Counted from the stretch's first letter, positions 8,995 through 18,520 are shown. The stretch: 64,000 bases of DNA from Celeribacter baekdonensis (GCF_900102315.1 NZ_FNBL01000005.1:124001-188000); one strand, 5' to 3'. Translations and numbers: made by a program. Notes: generated from the letters alone by a model not told the origin.

Positions 8995-10260
8995 TCAAAG
9001 CCATTGAGGAATGGTATCGCGATTTATCATCTCGTCAAAGCTCGGACGCGGGCGGATGACAGCGAATTGATCGTCTTTCACCAAAACCTCGGGAATGAGC
9101 GGGCGGGAATTATATTCCGACGCCATCACCGCGCCATAGGCCCCCGCCGAACGGAAAGCGACCAAATCGCCCTCCGCCAAAAGCGGCATGTTGCGCGCCT
9201 TGGCAAATGTATCGCCGGTTTCGCAAACCGGACCAACAATGTCATAGGGCAATTGCTCAACCCCTGCACCGGGTTCGATCACTGGAATGATGTCGTGATG
9301 AGCGTCATACATCGACGGCCGCACGAGATCGTTCATCGCCGCATCGAGGATGAGAAAATCGCGGCCTTCGCCATGTTTGAGATAAATCAGCGAGGACACC
9401 AAAATCCCGGCATTGCCAGAAATCAGCCGCCCCGGCTCGATCTCGATCTCACAGCCCAGATGACCGACGGTTTTGCGGATCACATCGCCATATTCCACCG
9501 GCAGCGGCGGAGCCTCATTTGAACGCTCATAAGGAATGCCCAGACCGCCGCCGAGATCAAGCCGGCGGATGTTGTGACCATCGGCGCGCAGGGCTTCGGT
9601 CAGTTCCGCCACCTTGGTAAAGGCCAATTCAAACGGCGCAAGCTCGGTCAATTGCGAGCCGATATGAACATCAATACCGACCACATCGATGCCCTGCATT
9701 TGGCCCGCGCGGGCATAGACGTCGCGGCATGTGGCAATCGGAATACCGAATTTGTTTTCGGATTTCCCAGTGGCAATTTTTGCATGGGTTTTGGCGTCCA
9801 CATCCGGGTTCACCCGCAAGGCAATCGGGGCTTTGACGCCCAAAGACATCGCCACCTCATTGAGCGCCTCAAGTTCGGGTTCGCTTTCAACATTAAACTG
9901 ACGAATGCCGCCAATCAAAGCCTGACGCATTTCATCACGGGTTTTGCCCACGCCGGAAAACACGATCCGATCCCCCGGCAGGCCCGCCGCCTTGGCCTTG
10001 AGATACTCCCCGATCGACACCACGTCGATCCCCGCGCCCAGCTCACCCATGAGTTTGAGCACGGCAAGGTTCGAGTTCGATTTCATCGCGAAACAGACCA
10101 GATGATCCATCCCGCCCAAGGCCTCGTCGAACAGATTGTAATGGCGCGTCAATGTGGCGGTGGAATAGACATAAAACGGCGTGCCAACCTGTGCCGCGAT
10201 GTCAGACACGGGCACGTCTTCGGCGTATAAAACACCGTCTCTATAAAGGAAATGATCCAT
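8995..10260 (-). CDS. lysA: Diaminopimelate decarboxylase
   Basis: A 421-residue PLP enzyme that decarboxylates meso-diaminopimelate to L-lysine, the last step of lysine synthesis. CFAMKSNSNLAVL carries the PLP-binding lysine near residue 60. HIGSQ, the glycine-rich LDLGGGLGIPY phosphate loop and GPVCETGD (the cysteine and glutamate from the second subunit) are all present. Length and start are typical. It follows a tiny lipoprotein gene after a 37-base gap and argH before that, so one arginine-lysine transcript is likely. Confidence 0.96.
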   Translation of the reverse strand: MDHFLYRDGVLYAEDVPVSDIAAQVGTPFYVYSTATLTRHYNLFDEALGGMDHLVCFAMKSNSNLAVLKLMGELGAGIDVVSIGEYLKAKAAGLPGDRIVFSGVGKTRDEMRQALIGGIRQFNVESEPELEALNEVAMSLGVKAPIALRVNPDVDAKTHAKIATGKSENKFGIPIATCRDVYARAGQMQGIDVVGIDVHIGSQLTELAPFELAFTKVAELTEALRADGHNIRRLDLGGGLGIPYERSNEAPPLPVEYGDVIRKTVGHLGCEIEIEPGRLISGNAGILVSSLIYLKHGEGRDFLILDAAMNDLVRPSMYDAHHDIIPVIEPGAGVEQLPYDIVGPVCETGDTFAKARNMPLLAEGDLVAFRSAGAYGAVMASEYNSRPLIPEVLVKDDQFAVIRPRPSFDEMINRDTIPQWL

Positions 10261-10297
10261 GTAGGGTCTTTCAGATGCCGGGCCAGAGGGCCCTCAG

Positions 10298-10462
10298 TCA
10301 GTTCAGCGGAATGTGAATGTTAACCGAAGTGTCAGTGTAACTTCCGCGTTTGGAATTCACGCCCACGGTGGTCGACACGCCCACCTCCGGCTTGACAGGG
10401 TCGCCATCCACACCACACCCCACAAGGCCGATCATCGCCACAGCACATATAAAACGGATCAT
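10298..10462 (-). CDS. Small lipoprotein between argH and lysA (LptM/LppL-like)
   Basis: A 54-residue lipoprotein. The hydrophobic leader [16 protein letters not shown] ends in a lipobox with the acylated cysteine at residue 16, followed by [11 protein letters not shown]. The C-G-x-x-G-x-P pattern directly after the lipid-attachment site resembles LptM (YifL) and LppL, small lipoproteins encoded next to lysA/dapF in gammaproteobacteria. LptM promotes LptD/LptE maturation in the outer membrane. The start overlaps the argH stop as ATGA. Similarity covers only a few residues, so the link rests on the motif plus context. Confidence 0.75.
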   Translation of the reverse strand: MIRFICAVAMIGLVGCGVDGDPVKPEVGVSTTVGVNSKRGSYTDTSVNIHIPLN

Positions 10463-11850
10463 CCGAGCACCTCTTTCCAACGCGCAATTTGTGCACGGAC
10501 CTGCGAGGGCGCCGTGCCTCCGTAGCTTGTGCGAGACGCGACCGAATTTTCAACTGTTAAGACATTATAAACGCCTTCGGTGATCGCTTCGTGAACGGAT
10601 GTCATCTCCTCCAAGCTCAAATCAGGCAAATCACAGCCCTTTTTCTCGGCCATCGCCACCAAAGCGCCAGTGACATGATGTGCATCGCGGAACGGCAGGC
10701 CCGCTTCGCGCACCAACCAATCGGCAAGATCAGTCGCAGTGGAGAACCCAGAGGCGGCGGCAGCGCGCAGATTGTCGGTGTTCGCGTTCATATCCGACAC
10801 CATCCCGGTCATCGCGGCGAGGGCCAACATAAGGTTGTCGGCGGCGTCGAACACCTGTTCCTTGTCTTCTTGCATGTCTTTCGAATAGGCCAAAGGCAGG
10901 CCTTTCATCACCATCATCAACGCGACATTGGCGCCAAAAATCCGCCCCACCTTGGCGCGGATCAACTCAGCGGCGTCGGGGTTTTTCTTTTGCGGCATGA
11001 TCGAAGAACCGGTGGAGAACCGATCCGAAAGCGCGACAAAGCGGAACTGCGCCGAGGACCAGATCACCAATTCCTCGGCAAAGCGCGACAGGTGCATGGC
11101 GGTGATGGACGCGCAGCTCAGAAATTCGAGACCGAAATCGCGATCCGCCACAGCATCCAAAGAGTTGGCGGTCGGACGGTCAAAGCCCAAAGCCTCGGCG
11201 GTCATGTGGCGATCAATCGGGAAACCCGTCCCCGCCAGAGCCGCAGAGCCCAGCGGGCTTTCGTTCATCCGGGCGCGCGCGTCTTTGAACCGGGACATAT
11301 CGCGGCCAAACATTTCGACATAGGCCATCATGTGATGACCCCAGGTCACCGGCTGCGCGGTTTGCAGATGAGTAAAGCCGGGCATGACCCAATCCGCGCC
11401 TTTTTCGGCCTGCGCCATCAACGCGCGGATCAGCGCCTCAAGGCCGGAAACCGCCGCGTCCATTTGATCGCGGGTCCAAAGTTTGAAATCGGTGGCAACC
11501 TGATCGTTGCGCGAGCGCGCCGTGTGCAACCGCCCGGCCGGTTCGCCGATGATCTCTTTAAGCCGGGATTCGACGTTCATGTGGATGTCTTCAAGCGCTG
11601 TGGAAAAGACGAACTCTCCGGCTTCAATTTCTGACAATACCGTGAGAAGGCCTTCCCGAATGGCCTGCGCATCGCTATCGGTAATGATGCCCTGTTGCGC
11701 AAGCATCAAAGCATGGGCGCGCGAACCTGCAATATCTTGGGAGGCCAGTCGTTTGTCGAAACCAATGGACGCATTGATCGCCTCCATAATCGCGTCAGGT
11801 CCGGCGGCGAAACGCCCGCCCCACATCGCGTTTGATTTCTTATCGGTCAT
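10459..11850 (-). CDS. argH: Argininosuccinate lyase
   Basis: A 463-residue enzyme that splits argininosuccinate into arginine and fumarate. The fumarase/aspartase signature [11 protein letters not shown] is present, with [13 protein letters not shown] and the H-containing [15 protein letters not shown] segment. The start [14 protein letters not shown] is the family-usual one; the open frame extends far upstream only because the opposite strand is coding. The start is 12 bases from that of the divergent thioredoxin gene, so its promoter must lie within that gene. Confidence 0.95.
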   Translation of the reverse strand: MTDKKSNAMWGGRFAAGPDAIMEAINASIGFDKRLASQDIAGSRAHALMLAQQGIITDSDAQAIREGLLTVLSEIEAGEFVFSTALEDIHMNVESRLKEIIGEPAGRLHTARSRNDQVATDFKLWTRDQMDAAVSGLEALIRALMAQAEKGADWVMPGFTHLQTAQPVTWGHHMMAYVEMFGRDMSRFKDARARMNESPLGSAALAGTGFPIDRHMTAEALGFDRPTANSLDAVADRDFGLEFLSCASITAMHLSRFAEELVIWSSAQFRFVALSDRFSTGSSIMPQKKNPDAAELIRAKVGRIFGANVALMMVMKGLPLAYSKDMQEDKEQVFDAADNLMLALAAMTGMVSDMNANTDNLRAAAASGFSTATDLADWLVREAGLPFRDAHHVTGALVAMAEKKGCDLPDLSLEEMTSVHEAITEGVYNVLTVENSVASRTSYGGTAPSQVRAQIARWKEVLG

Positions 11851-11862
11851 GGACACACCCAC

Positions 11863-12459
11863 ATGTTGAAAAATCTGATTGCCGCCACCCTTTATACGGC
11901 CCTGAGCCTTGGTGCAATTCCTGCTGCCGCACAGGACATGCAAAGCGTGATGGAGCTGCGCGAGGACAGCTTGCAAAAATTGGGGTTTCACACTGACCCC
12001 AAAGAGGTGAGTGCGTTGCCGTTCACGGCGATGGATGGTGCTGAGGAAACGCTTGCGGACTATGCGGGCAAACTTGTCCTGCTCAATTTCTGGGCCACTT
12101 GGTGTGCGCCGTGTCGCAAAGAGATGCCAGCGCTTGATGCGCTCTCCGCCGAGTTTGGCGACAAAGGGTTTGTGGTTCTGCCCATTGCGACCGGACACAA
12201 CCCCACACCCGCGATCGAAAAATTCTTTGAAACCGCTCAGATCAAGGGGCTGACGGCGCGGCTTGATCCCAAAGGCGCAATGGCGCGCGATATGGGAGTG
12301 CTTGGCCTCCCTGTCTCGATCTTGATTTCTCCGCAAGGCCAGGAAATCGCACGTATGACCGGAGATGCGGACTGGTTCTCGCCCTCCGCCCAAGCGATTG
12401 TGACCGAACTGTTGAACAAATACGACCTCACGAATGATAGCAGTGCAGTGACCCATTAG
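11863..12459 (+). CDS. Periplasmic TlpA-family thiol-disulfide oxidoreductase
   Basis: A 198-residue exported thioredoxin-like protein. The signal peptide is residues 1-23 ([20 protein letters not shown], cleavage after AAA). The redox motif WCAPC lies at 80-84 within [17 protein letters not shown], followed by the cis-proline region LGLPVSI. Relatives keep cytochrome or copper-site cysteines reduced in the periplasm; no maturation genes are adjacent, so the substrate is open. Only a weak GGA ribosome site precedes the ATG. The last 32 bases overlap the end of the convergent PAS gene. Confidence 0.88.
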   Translation: MLKNLIAATLYTALSLGAIPAAAQDMQSVMELREDSLQKLGFHTDPKEVSALPFTAMDGAEETLADYAGKLVLLNFWATWCAPCRKEMPALDALSAEFGDKGFVVLPIATGHNPTPAIEKFFETAQIKGLTARLDPKGAMARDMGVLGLPVSILISPQGQEIARMTGDADWFSPSAQAIVTELLNKYDLTNDSSAVTH

Positions 12460-13705
12460 TGGTGCGCGGCATCGCCGCCTCAACCAGTGTTTTCACCCGC
12501 TCCGAAAGATGCATGATCCGCTCCAAAGTCGCATCAATTTCGATGTGGAATTTATCGAGTTGATCAATGACAGGCATGAGCGACACCGAATTCGCCCCAA
12601 GACGCCCAGCTTCGACGCGACACAGCACCCGGATGGAATCAAGCCCCGTCACAAGTTGGCGCAGATCCTTTGCAGAGCGCGTGAGCCCGGTCACATCGTT
12701 GAAGACGGACACCAAAACTGCCCCCGAATCAATGGAATAGGCGTCGAGTAAAGTGGTGAGAACCTCCACCTCATGTTTGAAATCGTCACCTTCTGCCGCT
12801 GTCAAGAAAGCCTCTAGCGCAACCATTTTCACTTCACGTTGTAGCCGTGCCGCGGCCATCATGAAAATACCATGGTGCACTCGCGACAGGACCGATTCGG
12901 TCATACTTTGAGCGCCGTTTTCGACCCTGAATCCTCCAAGATGGTTGGTCACTTCGTCCGACATCAACCTATAATTTTGAGAGATTGCAGAGATCGGCCC
13001 TCCCGCAGGTTCCAACCGCGATGCAACAATGCGCATATTCGAGGGAATCCCACGAATTTTGGCAAAAGCCGTGAACAGTTTCTGTTGCTCTGCTTCAAGG
13101 TCATGCAGCCGCGGCAAAAGCTCTTTCATACTGCGCAAACGCCCGTCTTCGACCCGAGCGAGTGCGGCGTCGCGGGCCGCCATCTCTTGTGCAATCGCAA
13201 ACGAACTGAAAGCCGCATAGGTTGGGAACCCGAGACCCCGCAATACTTCGCGAATTTTCGCAGCACTTTCTTCGGGAGTAAGCCCTTCATTTTCTTCTAA
13301 TTTTAAAGCCTCCGCATAGGCGACCTGAGCCTGAGAAAAGACTTTCGAAGAGGGTTTCATCCGTACGGAAACATAGCCGCCCTCAATCGGCGAAATGACC
13401 GCGTAGACCCAATAATATCGGCCATCTTTCGCACGGTTTTTCACATAAGCGCCCGTGGCCAGCCCTTTTTTGAGCCGCTCCCACAGAATATAGAAAATCC
13501 CTTTCGGCATATCGGGATGTCGAATGATCTTATGGGGGGCACCAACAAGTTCTTGCCAGGAATATTCGGAAATCCGGCGAAAAACTTCGTTCCCGGCCGC
13601 GATCACACCGCGCTCATCTGTCCGTGAAAAGAACAGTTCGTCGATTGAGAACGGTGCCTCTTCACGGTTTGAGGAAAAGGCTGTTGCAGAGTTTTGAAAT
13701 GACAT
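12428..13705 (-). CDS. Aer-type PAS-domain redox sensor without a recognisable output domain
   Basis: A 425-residue cytoplasmic protein. Residues about 18-120 are a PAS domain closely matching aerotaxis receptor Aer: [14 protein letters not shown], the LKKG segment and [12 protein letters not shown] are the FAD-binding-region residues. The rest is mainly helical. A short stretch at about 230-265 ([11 protein letters not shown] then LMSDEV) looks like a much degraded chemoreceptor tip, but no functional MCP signalling module is evident and there is no membrane segment. ATG at MSFQNS was preferred to an upstream TTG. It is divergent from an EAL phosphodiesterase gene, so a redox-to-c-di-GMP link is plausible but inferred. 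Confidence 0.75.
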   Translation of the reverse strand: MSFQNSATAFSSNREEAPFSIDELFFSRTDERGVIAAGNEVFRRISEYSWQELVGAPHKIIRHPDMPKGIFYILWERLKKGLATGAYVKNRAKDGRYYWVYAVISPIEGGYVSVRMKPSSKVFSQAQVAYAEALKLEENEGLTPEESAAKIREVLRGLGFPTYAAFSSFAIAQEMAARDAALARVEDGRLRSMKELLPRLHDLEAEQQKLFTAFAKIRGIPSNMRIVASRLEPAGGPISAISQNYRLMSDEVTNHLGGFRVENGAQSMTESVLSRVHHGIFMMAAARLQREVKMVALEAFLTAAEGDDFKHEVEVLTTLLDAYSIDSGAVLVSVFNDVTGLTRSAKDLRQLVTGLDSIRVLCRVEAGRLGANSVSLMPVIDQLDKFHIEIDATLERIMHLSERVKTLVEAAMPRTTNGSLHCYHS

Positions 13706-14060
13706 GTTGTGCCCAATTGTCTGATTTGATCGCAGTTGAGCAAAGGTTACTTTCAATATGGTTAAGCCGTTTCAAATCGATCCTGTTTTGTCATTCGATA
13801 TTTATGCGACATTTATGCGACGGCAGTTTTTGCCTTGGCCCGCAAACCCGCGCCCTTTTAGAAAGAAAAATTCAATGTAAATACCCCGGATTTTTGGACA
13901 ATTTCACGTTTTCCCTTAAATTTACAAATCGCATCAATGCTTTATGCAATTGTTCAAAATTTCTCTAAAGTCTTGGACAAATTTGAAAGTTTACCTGCCG
14001 TTATCCCAACTCTTTCAAAGTCGGTCTCACAATACGGATGCTTTAAGGCAAGGTGACGGG
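13706..14060. other. AT-rich divergent intergenic region, PAS sensor / EAL gene
   Basis: About 355 bases with clearly higher A+T than the flanking genes and no convincing open frame. It must contain the promoters of both divergent signalling genes. AAGGTG just before the EAL start is its ribosome site. I found no palindromic operator that I would trust. Confidence 0.6.
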
Positions 14061-14888
14061 ATGAATGCCTCTTTCTATGGCCACGATGATTTTGGTAGCC
14101 CACTGTCGGCTGCGGTCGCAGAGCGCGATCAAAACACAATGGATATGGTGCATTCGGCCCTGCGTAAAAAACAGGTGATGCTGGCGTATCAACCTATTGT
14201 CCAAACGTTGCGCCCGGACCGTCCCGCCTTTTTCGAAGGCCTCATTCGTGTTTTGGATCAAACCGGACGGGTGATTCCAGCGCGCGAGTTTATGGAAGTT
14301 GCCGAGACCACTGAGACCGGTCGCCAACTCGACTGTCTCGCGCTTGAACTTGGGCTTACGGCCCTTAACGAACACCCGACATTGCGCCTTGCGATCAACA
14401 TGTCGGCACGCTCTATTGGCTATCCCCGCTGGAAAGAAACGCTTCACCTTGGTTTGGCCAAAAACGCAACCGTCGCCGAACGTCTTATTTTGGAGATCAC
14501 CGAAAGCTCCGCCATGGTGATGCCTGATCTTGTGTCTGTCTTCATGAAAGAGCTGCAATCTATGGGCATTTCCTTTGCTCTTGATGATTTTGGCGCGGGC
14601 TATACCGCCTTCCGCTATCTCAAAGAATTCTATTTCGACATTGTCAAAATTGATGGCAGCTTTATCCGCGGCATTGCAACAAACCCCGACAATCAGGTCC
14701 TGACACAGGCGCTCGTCTCTGTCGCCAAACATTTCGACATGTATACGGTGGCCGAATTTGTCGAAACCGAAGCAGATGCCCAATACCTGAGTTCAATCGG
14801 GATCGATTGCATGCAGGGCCACTACTTCGGCGCGGCCACAATTGATCCAGCGTGGCAAACCAAAGAAACACCCCGAAAAGCCAGCTAG
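14061..14888 (+). CDS. EAL-domain c-di-GMP phosphodiesterase
   Basis: A 275-residue stand-alone EAL protein that hydrolyses cyclic di-GMP to pGpG. Catalytic residues are visible: Glu59 in FFEGLIR (the EAL position reads EGL), Asn113 in NMSA, Glu145 in LEITES, Asp175-Asp176 in ALDDFGAGY, Lys196 in VKIDGS, Glu232 in AEFVET and Gln252 in MQGHYFG. All metal and base positions appear intact, so it should be active. No GGDEF, sensor or membrane segment is fused. Divergence from an Aer-like PAS gene suggests control by redox state, by inference only. Confidence 0.9.
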   Translation: MNASFYGHDDFGSPLSAAVAERDQNTMDMVHSALRKKQVMLAYQPIVQTLRPDRPAFFEGLIRVLDQTGRVIPAREFMEVAETTETGRQLDCLALELGLTALNEHPTLRLAINMSARSIGYPRWKETLHLGLAKNATVAERLILEITESSAMVMPDLVSVFMKELQSMGISFALDDFGAGYTAFRYLKEFYFDIVKIDGSFIRGIATNPDNQVLTQALVSVAKHFDMYTVAEFVETEADAQYLSSIGIDCMQGHYFGAATIDPAWQTKETPRKAS

Positions 14889-14970
14889 CCGGGCGTCAAA
14901 CCGCCTCATCCTGGGATTGATGGTTGAAAATGCTGCGCGCGCAGCCTACTGCTTTGGTGGGGAGCCGCGC

Positions 14971-14981
14971 AATATTGTTGC
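14971..14981 (+). promoter_or_regulatory. Shared AATATTGTTGC motif upstream of phaA
   Basis: The 11-base sequence AATATTGTTGC lies 57 bases before the phaA start and recurs exactly 61 bases before the phaB start. The TTGC core recalls the TGC-rich sites bound by the PHB regulator PhaR in related bacteria. It may equally be part of a shared promoter. Confidence 0.45.
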
Positions 14982-15037
14982 AAAAAATCCAGCCATTGGG
15001 CAATCTCCCCACAACCATTCTGGGAGAGAAGACCATC

Positions 15038-16213
15038 ATGACCAATGTCGTTATCGCATCCGCAGCACGAACTGCCGTCGGCAGCTTTTCGGGCGCTTTC
15101 GCCAATACCCCGGCCCACGACCTCGGCGCCGCAGTCCTTGAAGCGCTGGTTGCGCGTGCCGGGATTGAAAAAGGCGAGGTGTCTGAAACCATTCTTGGTC
15201 AGGTGCTGACTGCGGGTCAGGGTCAAAACCCGGCACGCCAAGCCCATATCAACGCCGGTCTGCCGCAAGAATCCGCCGCATGGAGCATCAACCAAGTCTG
15301 TGGCTCGGGCCTGCGCACCGTCGCCCTCGCCACCCAACACATCATGTTGGGGGATGCCGATATCGTCTGTGCCGGCGGCCAAGAAAACATGTCCATGTCT
15401 CCCCATGTCGCCAACCTGCGTGCTGGCCATAAAATGGGCGATATGAAATTCATCGATTCGATGATCAAAGACGGCCTTTGGGACGCTTTTAACGGCTACC
15501 ACATGGGCATCACCGCCGAAAACGTTGCCAATCAATGGCAGATTTCCCGCGACATGCAGGACGCCTTTGCCCTTGCCTCGCAAAACAAAGCCGAAGCGGC
15601 GCAAAAGGCTGGGAAATTCTCTGATGAAATCATCCCTTTCGCGGTGAAAACCCGTAAGGGCGAAATCATGGTTGATGCCGACGAATACATCCGTCACGGC
15701 GCGACGTTGGAGTCCTTGCAAAAACTGCGCCCGGCCTTTGATAAAGAGGGATCTGTCACCGCAGGCAACGCCTCGGGGATCAACGATGGTGCGGCTGGCG
15801 TGCTTTTGATGTCGGCAGACAACGCGGCCAAACGCGGCATCCAACCGCTGGCCCGCATCGCCTCCTATGCAACCGCCGGTCTCGACCCGTCGATCATGGG
15901 CGTCGGCCCGATCCATGCCTCCCGCAAAGCGCTCGAAAAAGCGGGCTGGAAGGCTCAGGATCTTGATCTGGTCGAAGCCAACGAAGCCTTTGCCGCACAG
16001 GCCTGTGCCGTGAACAAAGACATGGGCTGGGATCCGGCCGTGGTGAACGTAAACGGCGGGGCGATTGCCATCGGCCACCCGATCGGCGCCTCTGGTGCGC
16101 GTATCCTCAACACGCTTTTGTTTGAGATGCAGCGCCGCGATGCCAAGAAAGGCCTCGCCACACTTTGCATTGGCGGCGGCATGGGCGTTGCCCTCTGCGT
16201 CGAACGGGATTGA
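15038..16213 (+). CDS. phaA: Acetyl-CoA acetyltransferase (beta-ketothiolase)
   Basis: A 391-residue thiolase that condenses two acetyl-CoA to acetoacetyl-CoA for polyhydroxybutyrate synthesis, or runs in reverse. The nucleophile Cys88 is in NQVCGSG, His347 in [10 protein letters not shown] and the general-base Cys377 in CIGGGMG, all at the expected places. GGGAGA precedes the start. It is followed by a terminator and then phaB, so the two pha genes are separately promoted yet share an upstream motif. Confidence 0.96.
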   Translation: MTNVVIASAARTAVGSFSGAFANTPAHDLGAAVLEALVARAGIEKGEVSETILGQVLTAGQGQNPARQAHINAGLPQESAAWSINQVCGSGLRTVALATQHIMLGDADIVCAGGQENMSMSPHVANLRAGHKMGDMKFIDSMIKDGLWDAFNGYHMGITAENVANQWQISRDMQDAFALASQNKAEAAQKAGKFSDEIIPFAVKTRKGEIMVDADEYIRHGATLESLQKLRPAFDKEGSVTAGNASGINDGAAGVLLMSADNAAKRGIQPLARIASYATAGLDPSIMGVGPIHASRKALEKAGWKAQDLDLVEANEAFAAQACAVNKDMGWDPAVVNVNGGAIAIGHPIGASGARILNTLLFEMQRRDAKKGLATLCIGGGMGVALCVERD

Positions 16214-16223
16214 TAGCCAATCT

Positions 16224-16260
16224 GGGAGGGGCCTCTTCGGGGCCTCTCCCCTCTTGCTTG
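16224..16260 (+). terminator. Intrinsic terminator after phaA
   Basis: GGGAGGGGCC pairs with GGCCTCTCCC (one G-U pair) around a 7-base loop; a weak pyrimidine tail CTCTTGCTT follows. The rest of the phaA-phaB gap, about 250 bases, shows no gene apart from the shared regulatory motif. Confidence 0.7.
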
Positions 16261-16441
16261 TCTCAAACAAGCCCAAAGCCTACAAAATGGTAGCGCAAAC
16301 ACCCCCTTTGCAAAATAGCTCTTGATCCCGCACCGCATTCAGTTTGTCATGAATGGGCGGTACAGTGTTCATGTCCAAAATATCGGGAGCCATGTCATGG
16401 GACGATGCCGTCACGCCAAAAAATTTCTGCATCGGCTAAGT

Positions 16442-16452
16442 AATATTGTTGC
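16442..16452 (+). promoter_or_regulatory. Shared AATATTGTTGC motif upstream of phaB
   Basis: This is an exact copy of the phaA upstream motif, here followed by GACTGCAGAATATT, which gives TGC and GCA half-sites nearby. It lies 61 bases before the phaB start, almost the same spacing as at phaA. Confidence 0.45.
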
Positions 16453-16512
16453 GACTGCAGAATATTTTGGATAACAAGATTTCCAACAGAAGATTTGATA
16501 GGGAGGAGTATC

Positions 16513-17235
16513 ATGTCCAAAGTCGCAATCGTGACCGGGGGAACGCGCGGGATTGGCGCCGCCATTTCGAAGGCCCTGAAAGACGCAGGCTACACCGTGG
16601 CTGCAAACTATGCGGGCAATGACGACGCCGCTGCGAAATTCACCGAGGAAACCGGCATCAAGACCTTTAAATGGTCCGTGGCAGATTACGATGGCTGTGT
16701 TGAGGGCATTGCCAAGGTCGAGGCCGAGCTTGGCCCGGTCGACATCCTTGTCAACAACGCGGGCATCACCCGCGACGCGCCGTTCCACAAGATGACCCGC
16801 GAGCAGTGGCAGCAGGTGATGGACACCAACCTCTCCGGCGTGTTCAACATGACCCATCCGATCTGGCCGGGCATGCGCGAGCGCAAATTTGGCCGGGTGA
16901 TCAACATTTCCTCGATCAACGGTCAAAAAGGTCAGTTTGGGCAAGTGAACTATTCGGCGGCGAAAGCGGGCGACATCGGGTTCACCAAAGCCCTGGCCCA
17001 AGAAGGCGCGCGCGCTGGCGTCACCGTCAACGTGATTTGCCCCGGCTATATCGCGACCGAAATGGTCATGGCCGTGCCGGAAAAAGTCCGCGAGTCGATC
17101 ATTTCAACCATCCCGGTCGGACGCCTTGGCGAACCCGAAGACATCGCCCGCTGTGTGGTGTTTTTGGCCTCTGATGAGGCTGGCTTCATCACCGGCTCGA
17201 CCATCACGGCCAACGGCGGCCAATACCTCGCCTAA
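16513..17235 (+). CDS. phaB: Acetoacetyl-CoA reductase
   Basis: A 240-residue NADPH-dependent short-chain dehydrogenase that reduces acetoacetyl-CoA to (R)-3-hydroxybutyryl-CoA, the monomer for polyhydroxybutyrate. The cofactor motif TGGTRGIGAA lies at residues 7-16. NNAGITRD, the catalytic Ser in INISSINGQ and the YxxxK in VNYSAAKAG are intact, with IATEMVMAVP typical of PhaB. GGGAGGAG sits 4 bases before ATG, a very strong ribosome site. The synthase phaC is not in this window. Confidence 0.95.
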   Translation: MSKVAIVTGGTRGIGAAISKALKDAGYTVAANYAGNDDAAAKFTEETGIKTFKWSVADYDGCVEGIAKVEAELGPVDILVNNAGITRDAPFHKMTREQWQQVMDTNLSGVFNMTHPIWPGMRERKFGRVINISSINGQKGQFGQVNYSAAKAGDIGFTKALAQEGARAGVTVNVICPGYIATEMVMAVPEKVRESIISTIPVGRLGEPEDIARCVVFLASDEAGFITGSTITANGGQYLA

Positions 17236-17254
17236 GGCGTTGAGATAAAGTTTG

Positions 17255-17282
17255 AAAGGGGTCACAGGCGTGGCCCCTTTTT
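17255..17282 (+). terminator. Intrinsic terminator after phaB
   Basis: AAAGGGG-T-CAC pairs with GTG-G-CCCCTTT around AGGC, followed by TTTTTA. It ends the phaB transcript 20 bases after the stop. Confidence 0.88.
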
Positions 17283-17320
17283 ATATTGCGCTGCTTCAAA
17301 ACTTACGGCTATCTCGCGCA

Positions 17321-18184
17321 ATGACACGTCAAACCGCCACATCCATCGGCTTTCTCGCCGTCCTTCTCTGGGCGCTTTTGGCGCTGTTCACCGTGGCCAG
17401 CACGCCGGTTCCGGCGCTGCAACTCAATGCGATCAGCTTTGCCATTGGCGGCGGGATTGGCCTGATCTGGATCGCCAAAAACCGCGCATGGCGGGATTTG
17501 AAACGCGTTTCGCCCTTGGTCTATGGCTTTGGAACGCTTGGCATTTTTGGCTACCACTTCCTGTATTTCTCCTCCTTGCGCCTCGCCCCTCCGGCGGAAG
17601 CGGGATTGATCAACTACCTCTGGCCTTTGCTGATCGTGCTGTTTTCCGGTCTTTTGCCCGGCGAACGTCTACGCCCGCTGCACATCTTGGGGGCCGTGCT
17701 TGCGCTGGTGGGGGCCGTCCTCGTCATTGCGCGTGGTACGTCCTTTGCGGGGGACGCGGGGCTTGGCTATCTTTTGGCCTTGGCCGGGGCCTTCACATGG
17801 GCCGGATATTCGGTGATCTCGCGCCGGATCGGCCATGTCACCACCGCCTCTGTCGCGGTGTTTTGCCTTTTGGCCGCACTGCTGTCACTGATTTCGCATT
17901 TGGCCTTTGAACAAACCGTTTGGCCCGCAACTCACATAGGATGGGGGGCGCTGATCGCATTGGGACTGGGTCCCGCAGGCGGTGCGTTTTACTTGTGGGA
18001 TGTGGGGATGAAAAAGGGCGACATTCAACTGCTTGCAACAGCGGCATATGCCGCGCCGCTTTTGTCAACGGGGGCTTTGATCCTTGGAGGGGTGACTGAG
18101 CCGCGTTTGCTGCTTTTGCTCTCGGCGGGAATGATCACCGCCGGTGCCGGACTGGCCGCTTTTGCAAGCCGCCAGACCGAATGA
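17321..18184 (+). CDS. EamA/DMT family transporter
   Basis: A 287-residue inner-membrane protein with ten predicted helices arranged as two EamA repeats (about residues 8-135 and 145-280). The pattern of APPAEAGLINYLWPLLIVLFS and GPAGGAFYLWDVGMKKGD resembles YddG-type aromatic amino acid exporters of the drug/metabolite transporter superfamily. The substrate cannot be assigned. The ATG at MTRQTATS was chosen because the upstream codons overlap the phaB terminator. Monocistronic. Confidence 0.85.
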   Translation: MTRQTATSIGFLAVLLWALLALFTVASTPVPALQLNAISFAIGGGIGLIWIAKNRAWRDLKRVSPLVYGFGTLGIFGYHFLYFSSLRLAPPAEAGLINYLWPLLIVLFSGLLPGERLRPLHILGAVLALVGAVLVIARGTSFAGDAGLGYLLALAGAFTWAGYSVISRRIGHVTTASVAVFCLLAALLSLISHLAFEQTVWPATHIGWGALIALGLGPAGGAFYLWDVGMKKGDIQLLATAAYAAPLLSTGALILGGVTEPRLLLLLSAGMITAGAGLAAFASRQTE

Positions 18185-18215
18185 TGATCCGTATAGGGAC
18201 GCTTGATGGCCCTCT

Positions 18216-18383
18216 TTAGGTCGTACTCAAACGGGCGATCTCTTCCTTGATCCGAAGTTTTTGCTTTTTCAGGTCTGCGATCCGAAGGTCGTCTGCGCTT
18301 GGCGAGCGTTGCGCAATTTCGACGGCTTCAGAGAGGGATTTGTGCTTTTTCTTCAATTCCTCAATGTGGGAAATCAAGCTCAT
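18216..18383 (-). CDS. YdcH-like small helical protein (DUF465)
   Basis: A 55-residue, almost wholly helical charged protein: MSLISHIEELKKKHKSLSEA, then DLRIADLKKQKLRIKEEIARL, the signature of the YdcH/DUF465 family. AGGAG lies 6 bases before the ATG. Members are short coiled coils of unknown role, often encoded in multiple copies. It stands alone between two unrelated genes. Confidence 0.88.
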   Translation of the reverse strand: MSLISHIEELKKKHKSLSEAVEIAQRSPSADDLRIADLKKQKLRIKEEIARLSTT

Positions 18384-18520
18384 GTCTTCTCCTCTTCGTT
18401 TGATTTAGCTTCAATGTAAAAGCTATGTAACAAGTGCACCATAGATTTTGAGTCGTGTCACGGGTTTGTTTTGGAACAAAATGGCGTGATCAGGGTTGCG
18501 CGCGAAATATTGCCAAAGGA

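Noticed and set aside
16280-16393. A 37-codon minus-strand frame (starting MAPDILDMNTV) between phaA and phaB
   Set aside because: No ribosome site, no codon bias like neighbouring genes and no family resemblance; it overlaps the region that carries the shared pha motif.
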